Both the position numbers and the translations under genes were made by a program. Shown here one piece after another: positions 19,904 to 34,179 of a DNA stretch of 64,000 nt (position 1 is its first letter; each line of letters starts with the position of its first letter). The stretch is from Kosakonia radicincitans DSM 16656 (GTDB taxonomy: Bacteria > Pseudomonadota > Gammaproteobacteria > Enterobacterales > Enterobacteriaceae): the NCBI RefSeq assembly GCF_000280495.2, contig NZ_CP018016.1:3224001-3288000 (forward strand). The letters run 5' to 3'. Below the pieces are notes generated by a model. It had not been told where the DNA came from. It saw nothing but the letters and a program-made list of their open reading frames with translations, and made no database searches.

Positions 19904-20821
19904 ATGTCACGGTCATTCGAGTCGGTACAACTGGGCAGTATCGAGCTTTTCTGCAAGGCAGCAGAGAGCGGTAGTTTCACTGCGGCGGCAGAAGCACTGG
20001 GGATCACGCCAGCCTCGGTTAGCCGGACGATTAGTCGGCTGGAAACACGGCTTGGCGTCAGGTTGTTTAATCGCACCACCCGCAGCGTAAAATTGACCAG
20101 CGATGGCGAATTGTATCGCGCTCAGTGCCAGCAGGCGCTGGATCAGATTGCCGAAGCAGAACGCGCACTAACCGGACAACAGCGCCGCCCGCAAGGCGTA
20201 CTGCGGGTCAGCGTCGGAACGGTGTACGGGCATCACCGCATCGTACCGTTGCTACCGGCGTTTATGGCGGCATACCCGGATATCGAGGTCGAACTTAACA
20301 TTTCGAACCGCAATATAGATTTTATTGAGGACGGCTATGATCTGGCCATTCGGATGGGAGAACCGAAAGACTCCCGCGTCGTGGCACGCAAGCTGGAAGA
20401 TGCCAGCGTCGGCGTCTTTGCATCGCCAGCGTATCTGGCAAATCACACGCGCCCGCAGACGCTGGATGCCCTGCGCCAGCACGATTTAATCCAGTTTATT
20501 TTACCCAGCACGGGCCGCCCGGTGGCGTGGATTTTCCGCAACGCGCAGGGTGAAAACCAGGATTTCAGTTTCACCAGTCGCCGCAGGGTCCACGAAGATG
20601 TGCTGGCGGGTGTGGGCTGGGCGATGGCGGGCGGCGGACTCTTTCAGATCTACCATTTTGTGGCGGCACAGGCAGTGGCGGAAGGACGGCTGGAAGAAGT
20701 GATGCAGGAGATGGCTGGCCGTTCGCGTCCGTTCTATCTTCTTTACCCGCAAAACCGGCATCTTTCAGCCAGGGTCAGAGCGTTTGCCGATTATCTTGTC
20801 ACCGCGCTCCGCCAGCCGTAG
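19904..20821 (+). CDS. LysR-type transcriptional regulator
   Basis: The 305-residue protein has an N-terminal winged helix (about 10-68) with AAAEALGITPASVSRTI and a C-terminal periplasmic-binding-like effector domain (about 95-295). It belongs to the broad group of orphan LysR regulators like E. coli DmlR and YafC. It is divergent from the exported DJ-1 gene, the classical layout for a LysR regulator and its target. Effector unknown. It replaces ydjO of E. coli at this site. Confidence 0.88.
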   Translation: MSRSFESVQLGSIELFCKAAESGSFTAAAEALGITPASVSRTISRLETRLGVRLFNRTTRSVKLTSDGELYRAQCQQALDQIAEAERALTGQQRRPQGVLRVSVGTVYGHHRIVPLLPAFMAAYPDIEVELNISNRNIDFIEDGYDLAIRMGEPKDSRVVARKLEDASVGVFASPAYLANHTRPQTLDALRQHDLIQFILPSTGRPVAWIFRNAQGENQDFSFTSRRRVHEDVLAGVGWAMAGGGLFQIYHFVAAQAVAEGRLEEVMQEMAGRSRPFYLLYPQNRHLSARVRAFADYLVTALRQP

Positions 20822-20829
20822 CGCCAGAA

Positions 20830-21072
20830 TTACTCTTCGTCGAGTTCGTCCTGCTGGCGCATCTGCGTCGCCCATCGTTGGGCCGCTTCCGGGACGCTGA
20901 AAACCGGCGAACGGTGAAAATTTTCCCCCATCAGCACGAAAGCGACATATTTACCGCGCAGCAGCCAGACATCGCGATACCCGTCCACTTTTTCGGCATG
21001 ATCGGGCGGAGCGGGTTCAACCCGCGGGACATAGCTGATAACGACTCGGTTTTGTTGGCGAAGAGTTTTCAT
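20830..21072 (-). CDS. cedA: Cell division activator CedA
   Basis: The 80-residue protein starts MKTLRQQNRVVISYVPR and contains RDVWLLRGKYVAFVLMGE, matching E. coli CedA in length and core. CedA is a small DNA-binding protein described as an activator of cell division that also binds RNA polymerase. An eight-codon upstream extension exists; the ATG at 21072 fits the family. It lies between the LysR gene and katE, as in E. coli. Confidence 0.92.
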   Translation of the reverse strand: MKTLRQQNRVVISYVPRVEPAPPDHAEKVDGYRDVWLLRGKYVAFVLMGENFHRSPVFSVPEAAQRWATQMRQQDELDEE

Positions 21073-21214
21073 AAGCGATGCATTCACTAAAGACAAAATC
21101 TACAGACATGAAAGACCTATCATAGCCGATTGTTACCCCGCCCGTCGCCTCTGGCGCACTTTTCTCCGCTTTTTCATCGAACCGCCATCTGGCGGGCAGC
21201 AACAGGACAATGTT

Positions 21215-21222
21215 CTATAGTT
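21215..21222 (+). promoter_or_regulatory. Sigma-S-like -10 element of katE
   Basis: CTATAGTT resembles the extended sigma-S -10 (CTATACTT) and lies 60 bases before the katE ATG. katE is a model sigma-S gene in E. coli. No clear -35 is seen, which is common for such promoters. Confidence 0.5.
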
Positions 21223-21281
21223 AGAGGGGTTTTGCCATAACAACGACCATTTTTCAGTAATGAAAACAGGAGACGAGTTCA

Positions 21282-23534
21282 ATGTCGCAACAGAAAAAAG
21301 ACCCCCAACATGCCCCGGTACATGATGCCAACGAATCCCGCCCCGGGCTGGATTCCCTCGCGCCAGAAGACAATTCTCACCGCCCTTCCCCGAAGCCCAC
21401 TGCGCCTGGTGAACAGCCAACCGCGCCGGGGAGCCTGAAAGCGCCGGATACGTCCAACGACAAACTGAACGCGCTTGAGCCTTTCCGTAAGGGCAGTGAG
21501 AATTTTCCACTTACCACCAATCAAGGGGTGCGCATCGCCGACGATCAAAACTCCCTGCGCGCCGGAACCCGTGGCCCCACTCTGCTGGAAGATTTCATTC
21601 TGCGGGAGAAGATTACCCATTTTGACCATGAACGCATTCCGGAACGGATCGTGCACGCGCGTGGTTCAGCGGCGCACGGCTATTTTCAGCCCTATCGCAG
21701 CCTGAGCGATATCACCAAAGCCGATTTCCTCTCCGATCCAGAGAAAATCACGCCGGTTTTTGTCCGCTTCTCCACAGTGCAGGGCGGTGCCGGTTCGGCA
21801 GATACCGTGCGCGACATCCGTGGTTTTGCCACCAAGTTTTATACCGAAGAGGGCATTTTTGATCTGGTGGGCAACAACACGCCGATCTTTTTTATTCAGG
21901 ATGCGCATAAATTCCCGGATTTTGTTCATGCCGTAAAACCGGAACCGCACTGGGCAATCCCGCAGGGGCAAAGCGCCCATGACACCTTCTGGGATTACGT
22001 CTCTTTGCAACCGGAGACGCTGCACAACGTGATGTGGGCGATGTCGGATCGCGGCATTCCGCGCAGCTATCGCACCATGGAAGGCTTCGGCATTCATACC
22101 TTCCGGCTGATTAACGCCGAAGGCAAAGCGACCTTTGTGCGCTTCCACTGGAAACCACTGGCGGGCAAGGCGTCTCTGGTGTGGGATGAGGCGCAAAAAC
22201 TGACCGGACGCGATCCGGACTTCCATCGTCGCGAGTTGTGGGAAGCCATTGAAGCGGGCGACTACCCGGAATATGAACTGGGGCTGCAACTGATCCCTGA
22301 AGAAGACGAGTTCAAATTTGATTTTGACCTGCTGGATCCGACCAAACTGATCCCGGAAGAACTGGTGCCAGTGCAACGCGTGGGCAAGATGGTGCTCAAC
22401 CGGAACCCGGATAATTTCTTTACCGAAAACGAGCAGGCCGCGTTCCATCCGGGGCATATCGTTCCGGGACTGGACTTCACCAACGATCCCCTCTTGCAGG
22501 GGCGGTTGTTCTCCTACACCGATACGCAAATCAGCCGTCTCGGCGGGCCAAACTTCCATGAAATCCCGATAAATCGCCCTACCTGCCCGTATCACAATTT
22601 CCAGCGTGACGGCATGCACCGCATGGATATTGATACCAATCCGGCCAATTATGAACCGAATTCGATCAACGATAACTGGCCGCGAGAAACACCGCCGGGG
22701 CCGAAACGCGGCGGGTTTGAAACGTATCAGGAGCGCGTTGAGGGCCATAAAATCCGCGAGCGCAGCGCCTCTTTTGCCGAGTATTATGCCCATCCACGGC
22801 TTTTCTGGCTTAGCCAGACGCCTTTTGAGCAGCGCCATATCATCGACGCATTCAGCTTTGAACTGAGTAAAGTGGCGCGCGCCTATATTCGCGAACGCGT
22901 TGTTGATCAACTGGCGCATATCGACGTTCATCTGGCGCAGGGCGTTGCCGAAAACCTCGGGATTACGCTCAGCGATGAACAGCGCAATATCGCTCCGCCG
23001 CCGGACGTTAACGGCCTGAAAAAAGATCCGGCGCTAAGCCTGTATGCGGTTCCGGACGGCAGCGTCAAAGGCCGGGTAGTGGCTATCCTGCTGCATGATA
23101 ACGTCAGCGCTGCCGATGTACTGAACGTGCTGCAAGGGCTTCAGGCAAAAGGCGTGCACAGCAAACTGCTGTATGCCCGCATGGGTGAAGTGACCGCTGA
23201 TGACGGCTCCAGCCTGCCGGTGGCGGCAACATTTGCCGGATCACCTTCGCTGACAGTGGACGGTGTGATCGTCCCCGGTGGCGACGTGAGCGAGCTTTTA
23301 CAAAATGGGGATGCGAAATACTACCTGCTGGAGGCGTATAAGCATCTGAAAACCATTGCGCTGCTGGGTGATGCGCGTCAGTTCAAAGCGCTGCTGGGCG
23401 TCGATGCGCAGGGGGAAGACGGTATTGTGGAAGCCGACTCAGCCTCATCGATACTGGTGGATGATTTCCTCACCCACCTTGCCGCGCACCGGGTGTGGTC
23501 ACGAATAGGCAAGATTGACAGCATACCGGCATGA
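21282..23534 (+). CDS. katE: Catalase HPII
   Basis: The 750-residue protein is a large-subunit, monofunctional haem catalase. The distal His is in [12 protein letters not shown] (His125), the conserved Asn in [12 protein letters not shown] and the proximal Tyr in [14 protein letters not shown]. The last 150 residues form the flavodoxin-like domain typical of HPII. A Pro/Ser-rich N-terminal arm (1-60) matches the family. It degrades hydrogen peroxide in stationary phase. The chb operon that follows katE in E. coli is missing here; osmE comes next on the opposite strand. Confidence 0.97.
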   Translation: MSQQKKDPQHAPVHDANESRPGLDSLAPEDNSHRPSPKPTAPGEQPTAPGSLKAPDTSNDKLNALEPFRKGSENFPLTTNQGVRIADDQNSLRAGTRGPTLLEDFILREKITHFDHERIPERIVHARGSAAHGYFQPYRSLSDITKADFLSDPEKITPVFVRFSTVQGGAGSADTVRDIRGFATKFYTEEGIFDLVGNNTPIFFIQDAHKFPDFVHAVKPEPHWAIPQGQSAHDTFWDYVSLQPETLHNVMWAMSDRGIPRSYRTMEGFGIHTFRLINAEGKATFVRFHWKPLAGKASLVWDEAQKLTGRDPDFHRRELWEAIEAGDYPEYELGLQLIPEEDEFKFDFDLLDPTKLIPEELVPVQRVGKMVLNRNPDNFFTENEQAAFHPGHIVPGLDFTNDPLLQGRLFSYTDTQISRLGGPNFHEIPINRPTCPYHNFQRDGMHRMDIDTNPANYEPNSINDNWPRETPPGPKRGGFETYQERVEGHKIRERSASFAEYYAHPRLFWLSQTPFEQRHIIDAFSFELSKVARAYIRERVVDQLAHIDVHLAQGVAENLGITLSDEQRNIAPPPDVNGLKKDPALSLYAVPDGSVKGRVVAILLHDNVSAADVLNVLQGLQAKGVHSKLLYARMGEVTADDGSSLPVAATFAGSPSLTVDGVIVPGGDVSELLQNGDAKYYLLEAYKHLKTIALLGDARQFKALLGVDAQGEDGIVEADSASSILVDDFLTHLAAHRVWSRIGKIDSIPA

Positions 23535-23536
23535 GA

Positions 23537-23567
23537 TAAAAAAACCGGCCATCAGGCCGGTTTTTTT
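23537..23567. terminator. Shared katE / osmE terminator
   Basis: ACCGGCC-ATCA-GGCCGGT with an A-run on the left and seven T on the right, between convergent katE and osmE. It works in both directions by symmetry. Confidence 0.85.
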
Positions 23568-23587
23568 AATGCTCAGGCAAAAATAAA

Positions 23588-23926
23588 TTACTGCTTAGTT
23601 TGCGGGTCGGTATCGTACTCGGCGCAAGTTTGATAACCGGAATTCATCACGTGGCCAGTTTCATCAAGTGCCACAAAGTAAGTTTCGGTTTTACCGTCAC
23701 GTTGACCCAGAATATAGGTCTGGCAGGTACCGCGCGCGTGGATCATGGTGACTTCAGAAGAAGGACGACCTGCAATCTGCATCACCTGCTGGCGGCTCAT
23801 GCCTTTTTTCACATCTTTCACAACCGGCTGCGTGACCTGATCTTTTGCGCGATCGTAGGCAGTACACCCTGCCAGCATGGTCAGTACAGCGGCGGTGCCC
23901 AGAATTCCTGCGATGTTCTTATTCAT
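23588..23926 (-). CDS. osmE: Osmotically inducible lipoprotein OsmE
   Basis: The 112-residue protein has a lipoprotein signal with lipobox LAGC (Cys21) followed by a small SmpA/OmlA-like (BamE-fold) domain that includes [18 protein letters not shown]. Same length as E. coli OsmE. It is an outer membrane or periplasmic-facing lipoprotein induced by high osmolarity; its molecular role is unclear. It is divergent from nadE. Confidence 0.95.
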   Translation of the reverse strand: MNKNIAGILGTAAVLTMLAGCTAYDRAKDQVTQPVVKDVKKGMSRQQVMQIAGRPSSEVTMIHARGTCQTYILGQRDGKTETYFVALDETGHVMNSGYQTCAEYDTDPQTKQ

Positions 23927-24181
23927 ATTCCATCCTCTTTAGTATCCGCTTGTGTATCAGCGTGTTATCTAAGCCTGGAATATAAAAGTGCATTTTTCAA
24001 CTATGGGTTGCCGATGGCATATCTTTCGGAAAAATCTAATGAAAGTGACATAAGCTGCTAAAACGCAGCAAATTGCGCCACTCAGATCTGTGATCCTTGT
24101 CGTTTTACCGCCAAAGGGTTAATTTGGCTCTATATTAGCTATTTGCAACCTGCCAGGCAGGATTACATAACGGAGGGGTAA

Positions 24182-25009
24182 ATGACTCTGCAACAAGAGA
24201 TTATTCAGGCGCTGGGCGTGAAGCCGAGCATCAACGCCGAAGAAGAAGTTCGCCGCAGCGTGGATTTTCTGAAAACCTATCTGAAGACGTTTCCCTTTAT
24301 TAAATCGCTGGTGCTCGGCATCAGCGGCGGCCAGGATTCCACGCTGACCGGCAAAATCAGCCAGTTGGCTATCAGCGAACTGCGCGCGGAAACCGGCGAT
24401 GAAGCGTATCAGTTTATCGCGGTGCGTCTGCCTTACGGCGCGCAGGCAGACGAGCAAGATTGCCAGGATGCCATTGGTTTTATCCAGCCGGATCGCGTAT
24501 TGACCGTGAACATCAAAGGCGCAGTGCTGGCGAGCGAACAGGCGCTGCGTGATGCTGGCATCGAGCTGAGCGATTTTGTTCGCGGCAACGAGAAGGCCCG
24601 TGAACGTATGAAAGCACAGTACAGTATCGCTGGCATGACCAAAGGCGTGGTGGTCGGCACCGATCACGCTGCTGAAGCGGTAACCGGCTTCTTCACCAAA
24701 TATGGCGATGGCGGCACCGACATCAACCCAATTTTCCGTCTGAATAAACGTCAGGGGAAACAACTGTTGGCGTATCTGGGCTGCCCGGAACATCTCTACA
24801 AGAAAGCGCCAACGGCGGATCTGGAAGACGATCGCCCATCGCTGCCTGATGAAGCTGCGCTGGGTGTTACCTACGAAAATATCGATGATTATCTGGAAGG
24901 CAAAACGCTGGATGCCGGTATCGCCAAAATCATCGAAGGCTGGTATCTGAAAACCGAACACAAACGCCGCCCGCCGATCACCGTTTTCGATGACTTCTGG
25001 AAAAAATAA
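24182..25009 (+). CDS. nadE: NH3-dependent NAD+ synthetase
   Basis: The 275-residue protein has the ATP pyrophosphatase loop SGGQDSTL (about 49-56) and the conserved [19 protein letters not shown] region. It amidates nicotinic acid adenine dinucleotide to NAD+ with ammonia and ATP; there is no glutaminase domain. Length and position (after osmE, before cho) match E. coli. A REP element lies just downstream. Confidence 0.97.
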   Translation: MTLQQEIIQALGVKPSINAEEEVRRSVDFLKTYLKTFPFIKSLVLGISGGQDSTLTGKISQLAISELRAETGDEAYQFIAVRLPYGAQADEQDCQDAIGFIQPDRVLTVNIKGAVLASEQALRDAGIELSDFVRGNEKARERMKAQYSIAGMTKGVVVGTDHAAEAVTGFFTKYGDGGTDINPIFRLNKRQGKQLLAYLGCPEHLYKKAPTADLEDDRPSLPDEAALGVTYENIDDYLEGKTLDAGIAKIIEGWYLKTEHKRRPPITVFDDFWKK

Positions 25010-25027
25010 TTTCTGAAATTCATCATG

Positions 25028-25069
25028 ATCTTATCAGGCCTGCCCGCCGGGCCTGATAAGCGTCGCGCC
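25028..25069. repeat. REP-like palindrome after nadE
   Basis: ATCAGGCC / GGCCTGAT inverted repeat (25033-25056) with the REP-type extension GATAAGCGTCGCGCC. It may stabilise the nadE transcript end. Confidence 0.6.
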
Positions 25070-25168
25070 CTCTGTGTCCATCCCCTGCTCCCTGATATTG
25101 TCGCGGCTTTCCCGGCCTGCCCACATCATCGCCTGTTTGCCACTTTTTTAGCCTGTCGTTAGTTGTTA

Positions 25169-25188
25169 TACTGGATGGGTAAACAGTA
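25169..25188 (+). promoter_or_regulatory. LexA box of cho
   Basis: TACTGGATGGGTAAACAGTA contains CTG-N10-CAG and ends 14 bases before the cho start codon. cho is an SOS gene in E. coli. Confidence 0.85.
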
Positions 25189-25202
25189 TCAGGAGTTTCT
25201 GA

Positions 25203-26066
25203 GTGGCAAGGCGTCAATCCGCCCCGCGTCTCGAATTCGACGCAGCGGCAATTTATGAATACCCCGAACATTTGCGCCAGTGGCTGGAGGCCATGCCAAA
25301 GCACCCTGGCGTCTATATTTTTCATGGCGAAAGCGAGGCGATGCCGCTGTATATCGGCAAAAGCGTCAATATCCGCAGCCGGGTGCTGTCACATATGCGC
25401 ACCCCGGATGAAGCCTCAATGCTGCGCCAGTCCAGGCGTATCAGTTGGATCTGCACCGCCGGAGAGTTGGGTGCGTTGCTGCTGGAAGCCCGGCTGATCA
25501 AAGAGCAGCAGCCGCTGTTTAATAAACGCCTGCGCCGCAATCGCCAGCTCTGCTCGCTACTGCTCGGTGGCGAGAAACCGCAGGTGGTCTATGCGCGCGA
25601 AGTGGATTTTTCCGCCACGCCGGAGCTCCACGGGCTGTTCGCCAACCGCCGCGCCGCGTTACAGGCGCTGCAATCCATCGCCGATGACGAAAAGCTCTGT
25701 TACGGTCTGCTGGGGCTGGAGTCGGTCACGCGAGGTCGTCCCTGCTTCCGCTCAGCGCTGCAACGCTGCGCCGGAGCATGCTGCGGCAGAGAACCGCGCG
25801 AAGCGCACGATGCGCGTTTCGCGGCGGCGATGGCGCGTATGAAGCTGGTATGCTGGCCCTGGCAAGGGCCGGTCGGATTGAAAGAGAGTTTCGGCGCGAT
25901 GACGCAATACCACGTCATTCACAACTGGCTGTGGCTGGGTTCGGTTAACACGCTGAGTGAGGCCACCGCGTTGCTACGCACGCCAGCCGGTTTCGACCAT
26001 GATGGTTACAAAATACTCTGTAAACCTTTGCTCAGCGGCGAGCATGAAATCATCGATCTGGATTAA
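25203..26066 (+). CDS. cho: Excinuclease Cho (UvrC homologue)
   Basis: The 287-residue protein begins at GTG and has the GIY-YIG nuclease domain (GVYIFHG and PLYIGKS, about 36-55) that makes the 3' incision in nucleotide excision repair with UvrAB. It lacks the C-terminal incision half of UvrC, as expected for Cho. A Cys-rich RCAGACC region follows. The GTG start is supported by AGGAG upstream and the family N-terminus RRxxxPRLEF. The LexA box predicts SOS induction. Its stop overlaps that of ves on the other strand. Confidence 0.95.
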   Translation: MARRQSAPRLEFDAAAIYEYPEHLRQWLEAMPKHPGVYIFHGESEAMPLYIGKSVNIRSRVLSHMRTPDEASMLRQSRRISWICTAGELGALLLEARLIKEQQPLFNKRLRRNRQLCSLLLGGEKPQVVYAREVDFSATPELHGLFANRRAALQALQSIADDEKLCYGLLGLESVTRGRPCFRSALQRCAGACCGREPREAHDARFAAAMARMKLVCWPWQGPVGLKESFGAMTQYHVIHNWLWLGSVNTLSEATALLRTPAGFDHDGYKILCKPLLSGEHEIIDLD

Positions 26067-26620
26067 TGCCCGGGCAGCCAGCTGATTTCACTGAACAGCA
26101 ACTGCCCTTCTGGCTTCAACAACCGCAGCGTGTGCCGCCCTTCCTGCCAGCAAGCGCCCTGATCGGCGGTTAACAGTTTATCTCCCAGTTGCCACGCGCC
26201 ACTAAGAATAAACACCACGCCGCCACGCGTCCCGAAGGTGGTAAACGTGCGATCGGCAATGCGCACTTTTGCCTGGCAACGGTCACGGCGCGTCAGGATA
26301 TTGAAATCCATCGACATTTTCCCTTCCGACAGTTCCACTTTCACAGACTGTTCACCGGCAAAGGTAAAAGGCTGATGGTGTTTCAGGGTGTGGCGGAAAA
26401 CGCTACCGCCATCCAGCGTCACTTCACCGCCTTCCAGCAGGGTTATCACCCGATCGACGCCGGGGAACTGAGGAAATTCACCGTTACTTGCCAGTGAAGC
26501 AATACTGGCGCGCCAGTTAAAATCGCGAGTGGCGGGCGGAAAACAGCAAATCTCCCGGGTCTCGCCCGCACCATTACGCCAGAGATTCACCGGCATTTTG
26601 CGAATATCAAAGAATTCCAT
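26063..26620 (-). CDS. ves: Ves / HutD family protein
   Basis: The 185-residue cupin-like protein starts [25 protein letters not shown], matching E. coli Ves, a cold- and stress-inducible protein of the HutD family with unknown activity. Two further ATG/GTG codons lie directly upstream; the start at 26620 sits five bases from AGGAG and fits the family. It converges on cho with overlapping stops. Confidence 0.9.
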   Translation of the reverse strand: MEFFDIRKMPVNLWRNGAGETREICCFPPATRDFNWRASIASLASNGEFPQFPGVDRVITLLEGGEVTLDGGSVFRHTLKHHQPFTFAGEQSVKVELSEGKMSMDFNILTRRDRCQAKVRIADRTFTTFGTRGGVVFILSGAWQLGDKLLTADQGACWQEGRHTLRLLKPEGQLLFSEISWLPGH

Positions 26621-26842
26621 CATCACTCCTGAAGGGCGCGGTTATGCAATCCGCGCCGCTGCTTCAGCAGGCAGCTTGTTATTGTTTATTGTCGTTGTCG
26701 GATTATCGGCAGCAGCAACAATTTGCCTTAGGCCACAGCGTAACCAGACATGTAAAAAAATATAAATTTCAGATAAGTAACGCACCCGAGAAGAGGGGCT
26801 TCACGAGAATACCGTGCCACGCGCGGCTGGCAAGAGGGAAGG

Positions 26843-26905
26843 AAAGAAAAACCGCCGATTCTGCCCATCACGTACTGCATGCAATGGGCAAAACCGGCGG
26901 TTTTG
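26843..26905 (-). terminator. spy terminator
   Basis: A long interrupted hairpin: AAAACCGCCG (about 26848-26857) pairs with CGGCGGTTTT (26895-26904), with an inner CTGCCCAT / ATGGGCA pair. On the minus strand it ends in TTTTTCTTT. It follows the spy stop. Confidence 0.65.
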
Positions 26906-26920
26906 ATAGGGGGTGCTGAA

Positions 26921-27403
26921 TTACTCAGCAGGTGCAGGAGGCATTTTACCTTCCGCTGCCGGACGTTCTGTCAGACGCTTCTCAAAATTCGCATTGAACT
27001 GCTTTTTCTGCTCCGGCGTCAGGATGTTGTAAATTTTGTTCTGCGTTTCCATATGTCTCAGCATGCCAGCTTTATGCTGTTCTTCCATTTTCGCGATCTG
27101 TGCTTCCGCTTTCGCTTTGTCGAAGCTGTCGCTGGTGATGATGTCATGCATTGCACGCATCTCTTCAACCCGCGGACGTTTCATCTCATCACGCTGGCTT
27201 TTCATAATTTCGTGGATCTGCTGTTTCTGTGCATCGGTCAGATTCAGGTCTCTGAACATCATATCGTGCGGACCTTTACCCTTGTGGTGCATCATCATCG
27301 GCTTACCGTCAGCAGGTGCAGCCGTTGTATCGTCGGCGTGCGCCAGGCCAGCAGCGCCAAAAGCCAGGGTAGAGGCAACAAACAGAGCAGTCAATTTACG
27401 CAT
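26921..27403 (-). CDS. spy: Periplasmic chaperone Spy
   Basis: The 160-residue protein has a signal peptide (1-23, ending AGLAHA) and two LTxxQ motifs (LTDAQ, LTPEQ) in a Met- and Lys-rich helical body. It matches E. coli Spy, the cradle-shaped ATP-independent chaperone of the periplasm induced by CpxAR and BaeSR when envelope proteins unfold. The promoter region (27404-27540) has adjacent GTAAA half-sites on the minus strand (27457-27467), compatible with CpxR but not convincing. Confidence 0.95.
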   Translation of the reverse strand: MRKLTALFVASTLAFGAAGLAHADDTTAAPADGKPMMMHHKGKGPHDMMFRDLNLTDAQKQQIHEIMKSQRDEMKRPRVEEMRAMHDIITSDSFDKAKAEAQIAKMEEQHKAGMLRHMETQNKIYNILTPEQKKQFNANFEKRLTERPAAEGKMPPAPAE

Positions 27404-27681
27404 AATTTTATTCCTTACTTCGGTTTTACTTACGGCGATTGCCGTGTTGACGCTATTTACTTTACCGTCTTTATCGTCAATTAATCAGAGCGACAGTAAA
27501 ACAATGAAAGTGTAAATACTCTTTTTACGTCAAATGTGAGGGAAATAAGGATAAACAGTGGAGAGTTGAAAATTAAATAATCAATACATTGATTAATAAG
27601 GAATTATGAAGAGTATAAAGTAACGCTGATTAATAATAAACCCAGCAACCAGGATTTTTCCGTAATTTATTTAAAAAGCCA
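27404..27681. other. AT-rich spacer between spy and astE
   Basis: This holds the spy promoter on its left part and AT-rich DNA on the right. No gene is seen; an ORF overlapping it on the plus strand is antisense to spy. Confidence 0.5.
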
Positions 27682-27712
27682 CCAAAAAAAATAAGCCCTG
27701 TGGTAACAGGGC
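27682..27712 (-). terminator. ast operon terminator
   Basis: GCCCTGT-GGTA-ACAGGGC (27695-27712), followed on the minus strand by a T-run (TTATTTTTTTTGG). It lies 8 bases past the astE stop. Confidence 0.85.
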
Positions 27713-27719
27713 CGAGGTA

Positions 27720-28685
27720 TTAGTTTATTTTTTCCAGCATTAATCCGGCGCGCAAACCTACAGCAACACCAGGATTCGGAAATAGCACATACTCTTCATC
27801 ATGCTGCACAACGTAGCGTTCACCGCGATCTTCCGCCAGCAGCGTCCCGGCGCTGAAAGGCGTAAAGTTCAGCGTTTCTGCTGACATATACAGTTTGAAC
27901 GCCTCACTGTGTCGCGTCAGTTGCTGCACAACCCGGTAACGTACCGGCGTACTCTGCTTGTCCGGCGCAGGTTCACCGGCCAGCAATGCTGCCAGCGCCC
28001 ATGCGGTACGCTGAAACTGGCTGAGATCGTTCTCGCCAAACGGCAGCGCTTTACCCAGCTCCAGCGTACAGGCCAGCGCCTCAAATTGCGCACACGTGAA
28101 GTGGGTAAACGTGCCGCCCGGCGCCTGATGGAACACCAGTGCTTCCAGGCCCGCAGAGCCCAGCCACTCCAGAAACAGTTCATCCCACGGCTGCGCACGC
28201 TGCGGCAGCACGCCGAAACGCACATGATGCGATCCGCGAATCGCCGTATGCAGATCGAGGTGCCAGCGCTCCTCATCGCCACCGGCAAAAAAGTGGGTGA
28301 CCGCACGTTCAAGCTGCGCGGCACGCACCGTTTCATCGCTGGGCGGGAGTTGTTGCCAGCGTCCATCAAACATGCGGTTCAAATCGCTATGCAGAAAACG
28401 CTTTCCTTCCCTCAGCGCCTGCGGGTTGCCAAGGATGACCAACAACCGCCAGGTAAGCGGCTGCGTGCCGGAAAACATATTTTTCAGCAGGATGTCCAGC
28501 ATCTCCACCGGCGCGGTTTCATTGCCATGAATGGCGCAGGAGAGCACCAGCGAACGCCCGGTAGGGTGCGGCGGTACCAGTTCAAGGATCCCTTGCTCGT
28601 GCCACAACCAGTGAATACCGCCCGACTCCCCTGACATTTTACGCGGGATGTCACCCGATAACGTGGTGGCAAGAAAGTTATCCAT
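27720..28685 (-). CDS. astE: Succinylglutamate desuccinylase
   Basis: The 321-residue zinc hydrolase of the AstE/AspA family has the metal site [10 protein letters not shown] (His53, Glu56) and [10 protein letters not shown]. It cleaves N-succinylglutamate to glutamate and succinate, the last step of the arginine succinyltransferase pathway. Last gene of astCADBE; it starts 11 bases after astB. Length as in E. coli. Confidence 0.96.
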   Translation of the reverse strand: MDNFLATTLSGDIPRKMSGESGGIHWLWHEQGILELVPPHPTGRSLVLSCAIHGNETAPVEMLDILLKNMFSGTQPLTWRLLVILGNPQALREGKRFLHSDLNRMFDGRWQQLPPSDETVRAAQLERAVTHFFAGGDEERWHLDLHTAIRGSHHVRFGVLPQRAQPWDELFLEWLGSAGLEALVFHQAPGGTFTHFTCAQFEALACTLELGKALPFGENDLSQFQRTAWALAALLAGEPAPDKQSTPVRYRVVQQLTRHSEAFKLYMSAETLNFTPFSAGTLLAEDRGERYVVQHDEEYVLFPNPGVAVGLRAGLMLEKIN

Positions 28686-28696
28686 ACAACCTCCGG

Positions 28697-32524
<3,828 letters not shown>

Positions 32525-32528
<4 letters not shown>

Positions 32529-33745
32529 GATACGTTCTCCGCAAGGAATTTTTCACAGGCGCGGGTAAAGCGCGCAAGCCCGGTGCGAACCTCTTCTTCA
32601 CTGATATTCAGCGCCGGAGCAAAGCGCACCACGTTGCCACCGGCAATCAGCACCATCACCCCTTCCGTTGCCGCCAGTTGCGAAATCTGTTTCGCTTTTC
32701 CGGCATGTTCCGCCACCAGTTGGCAGCCAATCAGCAGCCCGAGGCCGCGAATGTCACTGAACAGAGGATGGCGATCGTTGAACGCCGTCAGCTGCTCAAC
32801 AAACCACTGGTGGCGCTGTTTCACACCGGTCAGTGTTTCCGGCGTATTGACGATATCCAGCACCGCACCAGCAACTGCGCCCGCCAGCGGATTACCGCCG
32901 TAGGTCGTGCCATGTGTACCCACATTCATCACTTTGCCGAAGGTTTCAGTGGTGAGCATCGCGCCAATCGGGAAACCGCCGCCCAATGCTTTCGCGGTGG
33001 TCAGTACATCCGGTGTCACACCATAGTGCATATAGGCATACAGTTCGCCGGTGCGGCCGACGCCGGTCTGCACTTCATCAAAAATCAGCACCGCGTTGTG
33101 ACGGGTACAGAGATCGCGCAAGCCCTGTAAAAAGGCCTGACTGGCCGGGAGCACACCACCTTCCCCCTGCATTGGTTCAACAATGACCGCGCAGGTGTCG
33201 TCATTGATCAGTGCGCTGGCGGAAGCCAGATCGTTGTAAACCGCATGCTGGATCTGCGGCGGCAACGGCGCAAAATCCTGTGAGTAGGCCGGTTGCCCGC
33301 CAGCGCTGACGGTAAACAGCGTGCGGCCATGGAAAGCATTTTTGAAAGCCACAATGCCGCTTTTCTGCGGGCCGAAAGTGTCGTGGGCATATTTACGTGC
33401 CAGTTTCAGCGCCGCTTCATTCGCCTCCGCGCCGGAGTTACAGAAGAAAACGCGATCGGCAAACGTGGCATCCAGCAACCGTTTTGCCAGCTTCAGTACC
33501 GGCTCATTGGTATAGCCATTGCCGGTATGCCAGAACTTCGCCGCTTGCTCGCTCAGAGCCTTGCACAATGCGGGATGGGCGTGGCCCAGCGCGTTTACCG
33601 CAATCCCCCCGGCAAAATCGATGTACTCGTTGCCCTGTTGATCCCATAAACGCGACCCTTCCCCGCGAACCGGAATAAAAGGCGCTGGCGCGTAGACAGG
33701 CAACATCCATTGATCAAAATTTTCACGCGTAATTGACGTAGACAT
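32525..33745 (-). CDS. astC: Succinylornithine / acetylornithine transaminase
   Basis: The 406-residue class III aminotransferase has the PLP lysine in [15 protein letters not shown] and the [17 protein letters not shown] motif. It transaminates succinylornithine with 2-oxoglutarate. The start at 33745 gives the E. coli length; a longer frame to 33883 passes through the promoter and is rejected. First gene of the astCADBE operon, with a sigma-54 promoter 74 bases upstream. Confidence 0.96.
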
Positions 33746-33818
33746 AGCGACCTCATCCGGTAAATAAAAAGTTGAATAAATGTTAATGAATATGAACATT
33801 CTCGCTGTAAATGTAGAT

Positions 33819-33834
33819 TGCACAGTTCGTGCCA
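33819..33834 (-). promoter_or_regulatory. Sigma-54 promoter of the ast operon
   Basis: On the minus strand TGGCACGAACTGTGCA has GG and GC ten bases apart, and matches TGGCACG-N4-TTGCA at all but one fixed base. It lies 74 bases upstream of astC. In E. coli the ast operon is driven by sigma-54 and NtrC under nitrogen limitation. A partial ARG-box (33771-33788) is nearby but weak. Confidence 0.85.
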
Positions 33835-33845
33835 GCCAGCGATAA

Positions 33846-34179
33846 AAATGCATAAACGTCCTGGAGCAACGAAATATCAGCAACTTACAGCCTGTCGCTA
33901 TTCACATAAAATGCATAAAAAGTGAATAAATGTATATCCAGGCGAGGTGATGGGCGATCGGAGGCGCGGGTTTATGCAATAAGAATATTTAATTCTGGAA
34001 CTGTGATCATCAGCGAAATTAATCTTCACGCACTGCCCCATTTCGGCGCAGCGCGCACCAAACCAGGGCAACCGACGCGTTTTTTGCTCATCAGTAACAG
34101 CAATATCAATAAGTGGCGGTGGTTAAATGTAAATTCTGCTAACATCTGTGCATCTTTTTACTGCTAAGTGGCGGCGACT
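33846..34179. other. Regulatory spacer between ast and xthA
   Basis: This AT-rich stretch should hold NtrC and ArgR sites for ast and the promoter of xthA. Repeated TGCATAAA and GTGAATAAATG words are seen (33849-33932) but no clear NtrC palindrome. No gene is seen. Confidence 0.4.

Noticed and set aside
21666..22931. 421-codon minus-strand ORF
   Set aside because: Antisense to katE, with composition typical of a shadow frame.
27496..27516. CpxR-like GTAAA repeat upstream of spy
   Set aside because: The spacing is 11 bases on the plus strand rather than the usual five, so it is not a reliable CpxR box.
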